A DNA stretch of 64,000 nt, from positions 248,001 through 312,000 of the forward strand of contig DASYYH010000011.1 of the NCBI GenBank assembly GCA_035934015.1, read 5' to 3'. The translations under genes and the position numbers were made by a program. A model generated the notes under the pieces. The model did not search any database. It was not told the origin of the DNA and saw only the letters and a program-made list of their open reading frames with translations. Of this stretch, positions 25,228 through 33,979 are shown piece after piece; the first letter of the stretch is position 1, and the number at the start of each line of letters is the position of its first letter. This DNA is from Candidatus Acidiferrales bacterium (GTDB lineage: Bacteria; Acidobacteriota; Terriglobia; Acidiferrales; UBA7541).

Positions 25228-27666
25228 CTATTCATAGCGAAGCGCGACCATAGGATCCGTGCGCATGGCGCGGCGCGCGGGAATGTAACAAGCGAAAAGC
25301 GCGACGGCGGCGAGCACGACAGCCACGAGAATAAATGTGGCCGGGTCCGCAGCTGAGACGCCGAACAGCAAGCTGGACATCAGGCGCGTCAGACCGAGCG
25401 CGGCAACGATTCCTGCCGCGACGCCGACGCCAACGAGTTTTGCCCCCTGCCCCAAGACGAGATGCAGAACATCTTTTTGTTGCGCGCCGAGCGCAACGCG
25501 AATGCCGATCTCGCGCGTGCGCTGGGTGACAACGTAGGCCATCACTCCGTACAGCCCGACGGCGGCGAGGATAAGCGCGAGGGCGGCGAAAACACCAAGG
25601 AGAGTCGCGGCCAAACGCGGCTGGGAAAGGGATTGGGAGATCAGATCTTCGAACGGAATGGTCCTCGAGACCGGAATCTGGGAATCCACCGTATGAATCG
25701 CGGAAACGACGGGCTTCGCGGAGTTCGCCGGAGCTGCTTCGGTGCGCACGACCAAGCTGATCGGCAAGCCGGGAAGAAACTGAGCGGCGTCCGATGGATT
25801 CATTGCGCTCATGCAGACGTAGACGGATGGGCGCGGAGGTTCTGTAGGACCGAACTGACGCTCGTCGCCAGCGACACCGACGATGCGGAGCCAGGGGTGA
25901 ACTCCATCCCAAAGATTGACGCTTTGGCCGATGGGGTCCTGATTGGGAAAGTACTCTTCTGCGAACGCGCGATTGACAACAGCAACGAGAACGCCGCTTG
26001 CGTCGTCGCTATCGGAGAGATCACGGCCGCGAAGAATGGGAACGTGCATGGTGGTGAGATAGCCGGCGCTGACGAGGCGCCATTCCGCTACCTGATTGTC
26101 TCCGGGCTTGGGCATGGGCCGACCCTGAATCTTAAAGTCACCATTAATGTTCAGACCAGAAAACGGGAGGTACACAATGCTGCTGGCAGAGACGACGCCT
26201 GGAAGCGCCTTGATGTGGCCGAGCATTTCGTGAATCGAAGCGAGGCGCGTGGGAACCTGAGCCACGGTGGTGCTTGGAAGATACAGCTCCATGGTGAGGA
26301 CGTTGTGAGGATCGAATCCGGGCGCAACATGGAGAAGCGAGGAGAAGGAACGGAGCATCAGGCCTCCTCCGATAAGGAGCAACATAGCAGTGGCGATTTC
26401 AAAAGCGACGAGGAAGCTCTTGAAGCGCGACATGCCGCCTGCGGAGCCGGAGCGTTCTCCGGCCTCCTTCAAAGTGGCGCCCAAATCGACGCGACCAGAG
26501 TGGAGAGCGGGCACGAGGCCGAAGAGCAGGCCGGTGAGCAACGAGAGCGCCGCGGTAAAGAGCAGGATGCGCGAGCCAATGTGAATCGAGCCGGCGGTTT
26601 GGAGCATGTTTGCGGGCGCGATGGAAAGGAGCGCAGGAGTGGCGCTATACGCGAAGGCAAGTCCCAAAGCGGCACCGACGATGGCCAGCACGACACTTTC
26701 TGTGAGCAATTGACGCATGATGCGGCCACGGCCCGCACCCAGGGCGGCGCGAAGAGCCATCTCCTTGCGCCGCGTGGTCCCGCGCGCGAGCAAGAGATTG
26801 GCAACGTTCACGCAAGCGATAAGGAGTACGAAGCCGACGGCAGCAAGAAGGGTTAGGAGTGCCGGACGAATATTGCGAACGCGAAGGTCTTGAAGCGAAT
26901 CCGTGCGAATGCCGCGCTTGGCATTTGTGTCGGGATATTGCTTCCGGAGACGCGCGCCGATGGTGTCCATGTCCGCAGAGGCCGCGGCAAGCGAGACGCC
27001 CAGTTTAAGCCTGCCAATCACTTCCAAGGCATGGCTGCCACGATCCTGGACAAGCGGATTATCCGGAGTGAGCGACGTCCAGAGTTCTTCGTCCTGAACG
27101 GGAGCAAAGCTGGGGGAAGTGACGCCTGCGACGGTATAAACCTCGCCACTGAGTTCCAAAGTTTTCCCCACAATGTTCGGGTCTGCACCGAAGACGCGAT
27201 GCCAGAGGCCGTTGCTTAGTACCGCAACGCGCGCACCGGCATTGAAGTCACTGCTGTTAAACAATCGTCCGAGGGCCGGTTGAGCGTCGAGCAGGCCGAA
27301 GAAGTCAGCAGAAACTTCCATGTTGCGAAGGCGCTGCGGCTCGCCGGAGCCAGTGAGATTCAGGCCATCCTCGAAATAGGCGGCGAGGCCGGAGAAAGAG
27401 CGACTCTGTGCGCGCCAATCATCGAAATCGGGGCCGGAGGCCGTGCCAAGGCCCTTTCCCGAAAGGGTCAAGGTTTCGTGAAGTTGGACGAGTTGCTGCG
27501 GCTGGGGATAAGGGAGGGGTTGGAGCAAAACGCCGTTGACGACGGTGAAGATGGCGGTGTTGGCACCGATGCCGAGAGCGAGAGTGAGGACGGCAATCAA
27601 CGTGAAACCGGGAGACTTGATAAGAACTCGAAAGGCATAGCGCAAATCCTGCCAGAGTGTTGTCAT
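25228..27666 (-). CDS. ADOP-family orphan ABC permease, copy 2
   Basis: 812 residues with the same architecture as its neighbours: MTTLWQDLRYAFRVLIKSPGF N-terminus, MacB-like core (RVAVLSNGLWHRVFG), middle FtsX block (FVLLIACVNVANLLLARGTTRRKEMALRAALGAGRGR) and C-terminal FtsX block ending RRAMRTDPMVALRYE. The first 30 residues are almost identical to copy 1, so the two probably arose by recent duplication followed by divergence of the periplasmic parts. The 114-bp gap to copy 1 has no terminator. Confidence 0.93.
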   Translation of the reverse strand: MTTLWQDLRYAFRVLIKSPGFTLIAVLTLALGIGANTAIFTVVNGVLLQPLPYPQPQQLVQLHETLTLSGKGLGTASGPDFDDWRAQSRSFSGLAAYFEDGLNLTGSGEPQRLRNMEVSADFFGLLDAQPALGRLFNSSDFNAGARVAVLSNGLWHRVFGADPNIVGKTLELSGEVYTVAGVTSPSFAPVQDEELWTSLTPDNPLVQDRGSHALEVIGRLKLGVSLAAASADMDTIGARLRKQYPDTNAKRGIRTDSLQDLRVRNIRPALLTLLAAVGFVLLIACVNVANLLLARGTTRRKEMALRAALGAGRGRIMRQLLTESVVLAIVGAALGLAFAYSATPALLSIAPANMLQTAGSIHIGSRILLFTAALSLLTGLLFGLVPALHSGRVDLGATLKEAGERSGSAGGMSRFKSFLVAFEIATAMLLLIGGGLMLRSFSSLLHVAPGFDPHNVLTMELYLPSTTVAQVPTRLASIHEMLGHIKALPGVVSASSIVYLPFSGLNINGDFKIQGRPMPKPGDNQVAEWRLVSAGYLTTMHVPILRGRDLSDSDDASGVLVAVVNRAFAEEYFPNQDPIGQSVNLWDGVHPWLRIVGVAGDERQFGPTEPPRPSVYVCMSAMNPSDAAQFLPGLPISLVVRTEAAPANSAKPVVSAIHTVDSQIPVSRTIPFEDLISQSLSQPRLAATLLGVFAALALILAAVGLYGVMAYVVTQRTREIGIRVALGAQQKDVLHLVLGQGAKLVGVGVAAGIVAALGLTRLMSSLLFGVSAADPATFILVAVVLAAVALFACYIPARRAMRTDPMVALRYE

Positions 27667-27747
27667 AACATTCTCCGAAAGAGATTATAGAAGCCGACCG
27701 CCGACGACCGGTTACAACAGCAAATACAAAATCGGAAAATCGAGCGC

Positions 27748-27802
27748 TTATTCATAGCGCAACCCGACCCTGCCTGCGGCAGGCAGGCATGGGATCGACT
27801 TG
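27748..27802 (-). pseudogene. Second ADOP 3'-end remnant split by the same palindrome
   Basis: Minus strand: GTC GAT CCC ATG, the 19-bp palindrome, then GTC GGG TTG CGC TAT GAA TAA, i.e. VDPM-VGLRYE-stop. It lies 12 bases beyond the intact stop of permease copy 3. Confidence 0.6.
27769..27787. repeat. 19-bp palindromic element, copy 2
   Basis: Identical to 22486-22504 and set between the ATG and GTC codons of the remnant, exactly as in copy 1. Confidence 0.8.
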
Positions 27803-27814
27803 ACTTGAGCAAAC

Positions 27815-30262
27815 TTACTCATACCGTAAGGCAACCATCGGATCGACTTTCATGGCGCGGCGCGCGGGAATGTAACAAGCGAAAAGCGCGACGCCGAGCA
27901 GGAGAATCGCAACGGCTGCGAATGTGAGCGGATCGGTGGCGCTGATGCCGAAAAGCTCGTTCGAAAGCGCGCGCGTGAGGGCAAAGGACGCGGCCAGTCC
28001 GACAGCGAGGCCGATCAGAGCAAGCTCCAATCCCTGGCGCAGGACAAGACGCAAGACGTCGCGCGGTTCGGCGCCGAGCGCCATGCGGATGCCGATCTCG
28101 TGGGTGCGCTGGCGCGTAGTGTACGCAAGAACGCCGTAGATCCCTATCCCGGCAAGCACAAGAGCGAGAGCTCCGAACCCGCCAACGAAAACACCGGCAA
28201 GGCGCTGCGTGGTGGTGTTGAGCTGAATGCGGGAATCGAGAGTGGTCAGATCAAATAGCGGCAAGTCGGCATCCAGCGAACGCACAGCATTTTGAACAGG
28301 CGTGACGAAGGCGAGAGGGTCACCGGCAACGCGCACGTAAATGGCGACGTGGCGGTCGTAGTCCTGAAAGATCGGGAGATACATGAAGGGCTGCGGTTTC
28401 TGGCCAATGCTGATGTAGTCGCTGTCCTGAGCGACACCAACGACGGCATACCACGTTCCGCCAGCCTGAAGCTTTTCGCCGATAGGTTCGCTGTGCGGCC
28501 AATAACGATGCGCGAATGTTTCGTTGACGATTGCGACGGACTGCGAACTGCTGATATCGGCAGGAGTGAATTCGCGGCCAGCGAGCAGAGGGGTTTGCAT
28601 GGTTCGCAGATAGTTTGGCCCCACATCCGCGTACTGAACGTTCATGGATTCGTGAGGCTGCGGAACGTAGCCTTCGACCTGAATGGCGTAGGAGGATTGA
28701 GCGAAACCGAGGGGAATCCAGCCGGCGATGGTGGCGGATACGGCGCCGGGAATGGCCTGGAGCTTGCCGTAGAGCTGGCGATGAAATTGAGTGCCGGAAG
28801 TTTTGTCGTAGCCGAGGCCGGAGAGATCGTAGTCGTAGAGCAAGACATTGTGGGGGTTGAAGCCGGGATTGAATTGCTGCGCCTGACGGACGCTGCGAAT
28901 GAAAAGTCCAGCGCAGACGAGGAGCAAGAGCGACATGGCGATTTGCGTAACAACGAGGAAGCTCGAGAGGCGCGCTCTATGCATTCCGCCGGAAGCGCTG
29001 CTCGCTTCTTCCTTCAGAACGCTCGCAGGCTGAAGGCTTGAGGAGCGAAATGCGGGCAGAATGCCGAAAATGATGCCGGTGAAAATCGAAATGACCAGCG
29101 TGGCAAGGAGGACGGTGCGGTCCGCATTCACGGTCATGCTGAGCGGAATCTCCGCGACGGGCGGCAGAAAATCGCCGAGCGTGCCGGCGGTCCACAGCGT
29201 GAACAACATGGCGACGCAGCCGCCGCAGAAGGCGAGAATGAAGCTTTCGGCGAGCAACTGGCGAACAAGCCGCCAGCGCGTGGCGCCGATGGAGAGACGA
29301 ATAGCCATTTCGCGGCGTCGCGCGACGGAGCGCACGAGCAAGAGATTTGCGACATTGGCGCAGGCGAGAAGAAGCACCACTCCGGAGATGGCCAGCAGAA
29401 GGAACAAAATCGTGTGGAGATAATAATTCGCGCCAAAGGGCGCGCGCCACAACGGACTGGCAAGAATGTCGATGTTGCCCTGATGCTGCTTGGGATACTG
29501 CGCCGCAATTCCGTGCATGAGGACGTTGAGATCGGCCTGGGCGCGGTCCGCAGTAACGCCGCGCTTCAGATGAGCGACGCAAATAAGCCAGTTGGTGCCG
29601 CGATCATGGAGAAGAAAATCGGCGGTAGTGCTGCTGTAGAAATCGGCGACCTGCATGAGCGGCACCCACAAGTCATAACTGAGGCCAGTTTGCGTGCCGA
29701 CAAAGCCGCGCGGCGCGACGCCGACAATTTGCAGAGGATGACGATCGAGCTCAATGGTGCGGCCGATGACGGAAGGATCGCCACCGAAGTGCGTTTGCCA
29801 GAGACGATAGCTGATGACAACGACGGGGGCGCCGCCGGGCTTGGTGTCTTCGGAGGGCAGAAAGCCGCGCCCGAGGATGGGACGAACTCCCAAGGCGTCG
29901 AAATAATTCGCTGATGCCAAAATGCCCCAACGGCGTTCGGGTTTGCCGTTGGCGGTGAGGCTCATCGTTGTGTTGGTGAACGCGACAAGACCAGAGAGAG
30001 TGCCATTGCGGTCGCGAAGGTCTGCGTAATCGGGATAAGAGAGAGGATTGGGGTTGCGCCCGGCGTCGATGGTGACGGCGATCCACTGGCTGGCATGCTT
30101 CACACCGGGAATTGGATTGAGGATTGTGGAATTGATCCAACTGAAAATCGTGGAATTTGCGCCAATGCCGAGCGCCAGCGTGAGAATGGCGATGATGGAA
30201 AAGCCTGGAGATTTTCGCAGGACGCGAAAGCCGTAACGCAGATCCTGAATGAACGTTCTCAC
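27815..30262 (-). CDS. ADOP-family orphan ABC permease, copy 3
   Basis: About 815 residues. N-terminus RTFIQDLRYGFRVLRKSPGFSIIAILTLALGIGANS; MacB-like domain with GRGFLPSEDTKPGGAPVVVISYRLWQ; middle FtsX block VVLLLACANVANLLLVRSVARRREMAIRLSIGATRW; C-terminal block ending RRAMKVDPMVALRYE. GGAGG sits immediately before the upstream GTG (30271) but eight bases before the GTG at 30262, so I choose the latter. A sigma-54-like promoter and an upstream palindrome precede it. It is the first gene of the leftward permease trio and the most divergent. Confidence 0.92.
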   Translation of the reverse strand: MRTFIQDLRYGFRVLRKSPGFSIIAILTLALGIGANSTIFSWINSTILNPIPGVKHASQWIAVTIDAGRNPNPLSYPDYADLRDRNGTLSGLVAFTNTTMSLTANGKPERRWGILASANYFDALGVRPILGRGFLPSEDTKPGGAPVVVISYRLWQTHFGGDPSVIGRTIELDRHPLQIVGVAPRGFVGTQTGLSYDLWVPLMQVADFYSSTTADFLLHDRGTNWLICVAHLKRGVTADRAQADLNVLMHGIAAQYPKQHQGNIDILASPLWRAPFGANYYLHTILFLLLAISGVVLLLACANVANLLLVRSVARRREMAIRLSIGATRWRLVRQLLAESFILAFCGGCVAMLFTLWTAGTLGDFLPPVAEIPLSMTVNADRTVLLATLVISIFTGIIFGILPAFRSSSLQPASVLKEEASSASGGMHRARLSSFLVVTQIAMSLLLLVCAGLFIRSVRQAQQFNPGFNPHNVLLYDYDLSGLGYDKTSGTQFHRQLYGKLQAIPGAVSATIAGWIPLGFAQSSYAIQVEGYVPQPHESMNVQYADVGPNYLRTMQTPLLAGREFTPADISSSQSVAIVNETFAHRYWPHSEPIGEKLQAGGTWYAVVGVAQDSDYISIGQKPQPFMYLPIFQDYDRHVAIYVRVAGDPLAFVTPVQNAVRSLDADLPLFDLTTLDSRIQLNTTTQRLAGVFVGGFGALALVLAGIGIYGVLAYTTRQRTHEIGIRMALGAEPRDVLRLVLRQGLELALIGLAVGLAASFALTRALSNELFGISATDPLTFAAVAILLLGVALFACYIPARRAMKVDPMVALRYE

Positions 30263-30294
30263 TGGACTCACCTCCGCGACTTACAGATTCTAGT

Positions 30295-30310
30295 GGCAAA
30301 CAAACGTCCA
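30295..30310 (-). promoter_or_regulatory. Candidate sigma-54 promoter of the ADOP permease cluster
   Basis: On the minus strand TGGACGTTTGTTTGCC has GG and GC separated by exactly ten bases, as required for -24/-12 promoters, and a TTTGC -12 element. Transcription would start near 30284, giving a short leader with GGAGG before the GTG at 30262. Confidence 0.5.
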
Positions 30311-30380
30311 AATCCAAGCGGCCGAAGATGAATGCCTGTAATGATTTAGGCAGAGAGCCGCGCCGTGGGATATGTGTAAG

Positions 30381-30397
30381 TGTCCGATATTGGGACA
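30381..30397. promoter_or_regulatory. Candidate activator site TGTCC-N7-GGACA
   Basis: An interrupted palindrome about 70-85 bases upstream of the -24 element, a normal distance for a bacterial enhancer-binding protein. A further half-site GCGGACA lies at 30411-30417. Confidence 0.42.
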
Positions 30398-30764
30398 AGA
30401 CGTCGCCAGAGCGGACAATGTTCAGTTTCGGCAAAACTGCATCCAAGGCATTATGCAAAAGCTTCTCCCCTCTAGGGAAGCCTGGCGCAACGCGGGAGAT
30501 TCAGGACGCAATGAAGAAACGGGCGACAGTGGTCGAATTCTTGGGGGACTGAGGCGAGTTGCCGGCTTGGTAATACGCGAGCTTGATTTTGGATTCTTTA
30601 GGTCAAGAACAAGAGAATTCTGAGTGGTCCGATGCGGCCAAGTTAAATTACTTGACTGCTAATCCCCCGAAAGAGTCTAATTAGCTTTCGCCCACCCTCG
30701 GCCCCGGACGCATCCTATAAATTGGGGCAAATCTGAACGGATCCCCAGAAGGAGTCTATTCAAG
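30398..30764. other. Intergenic region between ADOP cluster and PEGA/OmpA gene
   Basis: No gene supported in about 370 bases. A possible sigma-70 promoter (TTGACT 30652-30657, 18-base spacer, TCTAAT 30676-30681) points to the PEGA/OmpA gene, which has AAGGAG ten bases before its ATG. Confidence 0.45.
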
Positions 30765-32555
30765 ATGACGAAGTCAAAAGCTCTCGCTCTCGTTCCTGCT
30801 TTGGTGATGTTGTTGGCGCTCATCTCCGCAGTACCGGCATTTGCTCAGGACGGGAAGCTGAAAATCAAGGTAAGTCCGAATCAGGCTTATATCTTTGTGG
30901 ATGGGAATGCAATACGTCAGGGCAGCCGAACGATCAACCTGACAGCAGGAAAACATACGATCGGGGTCTACAACTACGGCTATACGTCGCAGACTCAGGA
31001 AGTGGATGTTGTGCAAGGAAAAACCACGAACCTGAGCGTTACGCTGCAAAAGGCGGGCGGCGATGTGTCCGGGCCGTTCGGGGATATCGAATTGCAAGGC
31101 GACCGGGCAGCTGCGGTTTTGCTGAATGGGAAAACACCAGAATACTTTGTCGGACACGTCGATGAGTTCGACTGGAATTGGTTGTGGCACCAGAGGCTGC
31201 TCGTTCACCCGGGAACGTATCAGATCGACGTGACGCGCAATGGGCAGACGGTGTGGTCCGGCCAGGTCAACGTCGCGGCCGGGAAACAAGTGACCATAAA
31301 TTTGCATAACGGCACGAGCAAGACCAAGAATTGGAAACAAGGCAACACGCTCGGAGCGCAGCCGCGGTTCAAGGCGGGAATGGCCAGTTCGACTGTGGCC
31401 GTCGCGCCGGTGAGCGGTTCATTCTCGGCAGACAAGACGCAAATCAATTGCGGCGACTCCGCGCAATTGACGTGGAACTCGACGGATGCCGTGGACGTGA
31501 ATATCAGCGAAATCGGCAAAGTGGATGCGAGCGGAAGCAAGACCGTCAGCCCGACGAAGACGACGACCTATAACTTCTCGGCGTCCGGGCCCGGCGGCAT
31601 TGTGACAAATAGCCAGACGATCAATGTAAACATCCAGCCGACAGCAACGCTCACCCTGAATCCAACGGAAGTGAAATATCACAAGATCGGAGACAAGGTG
31701 AAAGAGGATGGAACGGCGACGCTGAGCTGGACGTCCTCGAACGCCAGCCAGGTGAGCATCGATCCGATTGGGAGCGTGCAAACCAGCGGCAGCCAGACGA
31801 TTACGGCGCTACCGAAACAGCAGAGCATCGGGCCGATTGATGAGAACCAAACCTACACGATGACGGCGACGAACGTTTGCGGCGGCAGCGCGACGCAAAC
31901 GGCCACGCTGCACATTACGGGATCGATCGAGCCGATGCCGGTGGTGACGCTCCAGAGCGTCTTCTATTCGACGGCGTATCCGGTGAAAGAACATCCGGAT
32001 GTCGGACTGGTGAAGAGCGAAGAACAATCACTGGATACCGTGGCGGCGACATTCAAGAAATATTTGGACTATGACGACACGGCGAGACTGGTTGTAGTGG
32101 GACACGCGGATGTGCGCGGATCTTCACCCTATAACGAGGCGCTCAGCCAGAGGCGCGCGGATCGCGTGCGTGACTACCTCGTTTCGCAGGGAATCTCCGC
32201 GGACAAGATCGAGACGCGCGCGGAAGGCAAAGAGCGGCAGCTTGACCGCAGCGAAGTCACACAACTGCAGCAGCAAGACCCGGCTGCGCCGCAGAAGTGG
32301 ATGATGCATCGCGATCGCGACACGTGGCTGGCGTACAACCGGCGCGTGGACATCATTCTGCAACCGACGGGCCAGGAGTCCACAAAGTATTACCCGAATG
32401 GCGCTCCGGAGGCACGGATCCTATTTCAGGTACCGAAGCCGAGCCTGAGCAAAGTCCGGGAAGCCGAGAGCGGCATGACGGCGCCGGAAGAGCCGATGCA
32501 CAAGACGCACCGGCCTGCGGCAGCGAAAAAGACAGCGAAGCCACAATCAAATTAA
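30765..32555 (+). CDS. Exported PEGA and OmpA-domain protein
   Basis: A 596-residue exported protein: signal peptide (LVPALVMLLALISAVPAFAQ), a PEGA domain (KVSPNQAYIFVDGNAIRQGS ... AGKHTIGVYNYGY), a second PEGA-like unit (about 100-180), two Ig-like repeats (FSADKTQINCGDSAQLTWNS and a copy about 80 residues later), and a C-terminal OmpA/MotB-type domain (VVVGHADVRGSSPYNEALSQRRADRVRDYL) expected to bind peptidoglycan. There is no lipobox. An envelope-tethering or surface role is inferred. It is followed by a strong terminator. Confidence 0.88.
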   Translation: MTKSKALALVPALVMLLALISAVPAFAQDGKLKIKVSPNQAYIFVDGNAIRQGSRTINLTAGKHTIGVYNYGYTSQTQEVDVVQGKTTNLSVTLQKAGGDVSGPFGDIELQGDRAAAVLLNGKTPEYFVGHVDEFDWNWLWHQRLLVHPGTYQIDVTRNGQTVWSGQVNVAAGKQVTINLHNGTSKTKNWKQGNTLGAQPRFKAGMASSTVAVAPVSGSFSADKTQINCGDSAQLTWNSTDAVDVNISEIGKVDASGSKTVSPTKTTTYNFSASGPGGIVTNSQTINVNIQPTATLTLNPTEVKYHKIGDKVKEDGTATLSWTSSNASQVSIDPIGSVQTSGSQTITALPKQQSIGPIDENQTYTMTATNVCGGSATQTATLHITGSIEPMPVVTLQSVFYSTAYPVKEHPDVGLVKSEEQSLDTVAATFKKYLDYDDTARLVVVGHADVRGSSPYNEALSQRRADRVRDYLVSQGISADKIETRAEGKERQLDRSEVTQLQQQDPAAPQKWMMHRDRDTWLAYNRRVDIILQPTGQESTKYYPNGAPEARILFQVPKPSLSKVREAESGMTAPEEPMHKTHRPAAAKKTAKPQSN

Positions 32556-32610
32556 TCAGCGCGCCGAGCGTCCGAGAATCGGGGGTTCTCGGCTGAACGA
32601 CGCAAGTGAA

Positions 32611-32648
32611 AAGGGCCTGCTACCTCAAACGGTGCAGGCCCTTTTTTT
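32611..32648 (+). terminator. Strong rho-independent terminator, possibly bidirectional
   Basis: GGGCCTGC-N13-GCAGGCCC followed by T7, 56 bases past the PEGA/OmpA stop. The complementary strand has a TTTT run after the stem and could also stop the leftward GYD-domain gene. Confidence 0.9.
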
Positions 32649-32665
32649 CTGCGATGAGATTCTTG

Positions 32666-32998
32666 TCAGGCGCCAGCGGTAGCGGATCGATAACCAACTC
32701 GCGCGGCCTTCTTGAGTGCTTCGACTCCTTCGGCTGTGGACATGAGCGGCGTGGTTTTGACGTTCTTGCAAGAGCCTCCCGCAGCGAAGGCGATGGAAAT
32801 TGCGGCTGCAGCGACATTATTCGGCAATTCAGCAATACATACGACGTCGCAATCGCCAAATGCGAACCAGCCTTCCTGAATTTTCCCACCGAGATTTTCA
32901 ATGGCCGGACGAACCGCTTCAATGCGGTCGTGCGGATTCTTGATGAGGGCCTGCCACGCTTGCTCCGTGTAACTGACTTGAATCAGGTAATGAGGCAT
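32666..32998 (-). CDS. GYD-domain protein
   Basis: 110 residues matching the GYD family (PF08734): MPHYLIQVSYTEQAWQALIKNP, ENLGGKIQEGWFAFGDCDVVCIAELP and TTPLMSTAEGVEALKKA. These are small ferredoxin-like-fold proteins without an assigned reaction. AAAGGAG lies six bases before the ATG. Monocistronic, ending near the bidirectional terminator. Confidence 0.87.
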   Translation of the reverse strand: MPHYLIQVSYTEQAWQALIKNPHDRIEAVRPAIENLGGKIQEGWFAFGDCDVVCIAELPNNVAAAAISIAFAAGGSCKNVKTTPLMSTAEGVEALKKAARVGYRSATAGA

Positions 32999-33127
32999 GG
33001 TGTCTCCTTTCGTGAGACGTCATGGGGAATATCTCGTGTCGCGGATGTTGGCACCGCGCGAAGAGGAAGTCAATCGAAAGCCGAGGTTGTACCGACGCGG
33101 CGAGGCCGATAGAATCAAAGTCTCGCA

Positions 33128-33970
33128 ATGACAACGACTGCAAATGGGTTTCGGACGCGAATTGTGTCGCTGGCGCCGAGCGTGACCTCCATTCTGCTTG
33201 CTCTGGGGGCGCGAAGAAACCTGGTGGCGGTGAGCCACTGGTGCAAAGACGTCGCCGATGTGAAGGATCTGCCGGAACTGGGAGACTGCTGGTCTCTTGA
33301 CCCGGATAGCGACCTTAGCGCGCTGATGAAGCTGCGACCGACGCTGATTGTCGGCTCAGTGCCGTTTAAGACGGAAACCGTCCAGAAGATTTTGGCGCTG
33401 CCCATTCCCTTCCTCGCATTGAATCCGCGCAGTTTGGCCGACGTCGAGGCAGATATCCACGCGCTGGGAAGCGTGGCAGGAGCGAGCAGGCACGCTGGCG
33501 CGTTAGTGCGCGAAATGCGGCGGCGATTTGAGAAAGTCACGGCAATCGCGAAGAAGACGAAGGCGCGGCCACGCGTTTACTGCGAAGCATGGCCGCATCC
33601 ACGAATCAGTTCCCCGCCGTGGGTGGCGGAGCTCGTGGAGATCGCGGGCGGGACAATGGTCACTCCAGCGGGACAGAAAGTGTCGGACGAAGAAGTGGCG
33701 CGAGCACAGCCTGATGTGATTGTCCTGGCATGGACGGCCACGGGCGGCAAGTCGAAACCGGAACAGGCGCTGGCAAATCCGCTCTGGCAGGATGTACCGG
33801 CAGTTCGCAAACGGCGCGTTTTCGCGGTGCGCGACGAATTGCTGAACACGCCCGGGCCGCCACTGGCGTGCGGCGCGGAGGAATTGCTGCGATTGCTGCA
33901 TCCGGAACTGAGCCGTGTTCGAGAGAGAAGAGCCGGAAAGAAACGAGGCCACGCACGGCGAAGCCGATGA
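33128..33970 (+). CDS. BtuF-like periplasmic-binding-fold protein, no signal peptide
   Basis: 280 residues of the TroA/BtuF (PF01497) fold: RIVSLAPSVTSILLALGA, AVSHWC, MKLRPTLIVGS, ISSPPWVAELVEIAGG and QPDVIVLAW. It lacks a signal peptide or lipobox, as in the cytoplasmic cobalamin-binding-like proteins of this group. Its ligand could be a corrinoid or metal chelate, but no TonB receptor or ABC components are adjacent. The thioredoxin-like gene follows nine bases later. Confidence 0.82.
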   Translation: MTTTANGFRTRIVSLAPSVTSILLALGARRNLVAVSHWCKDVADVKDLPELGDCWSLDPDSDLSALMKLRPTLIVGSVPFKTETVQKILALPIPFLALNPRSLADVEADIHALGSVAGASRHAGALVREMRRRFEKVTAIAKKTKARPRVYCEAWPHPRISSPPWVAELVEIAGGTMVTPAGQKVSDEEVARAQPDVIVLAWTATGGKSKPEQALANPLWQDVPAVRKRRVFAVRDELLNTPGPPLACGAEELLRLLHPELSRVRERRAGKKRGHARRSR

Positions 33971-33979
33971 AAGCTGAAC

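Noticed and set aside
25462-26856. 464-codon rightward open frame
   Set aside because: Antisense to ADOP copy 2, which has full-length homology and conserved motifs.
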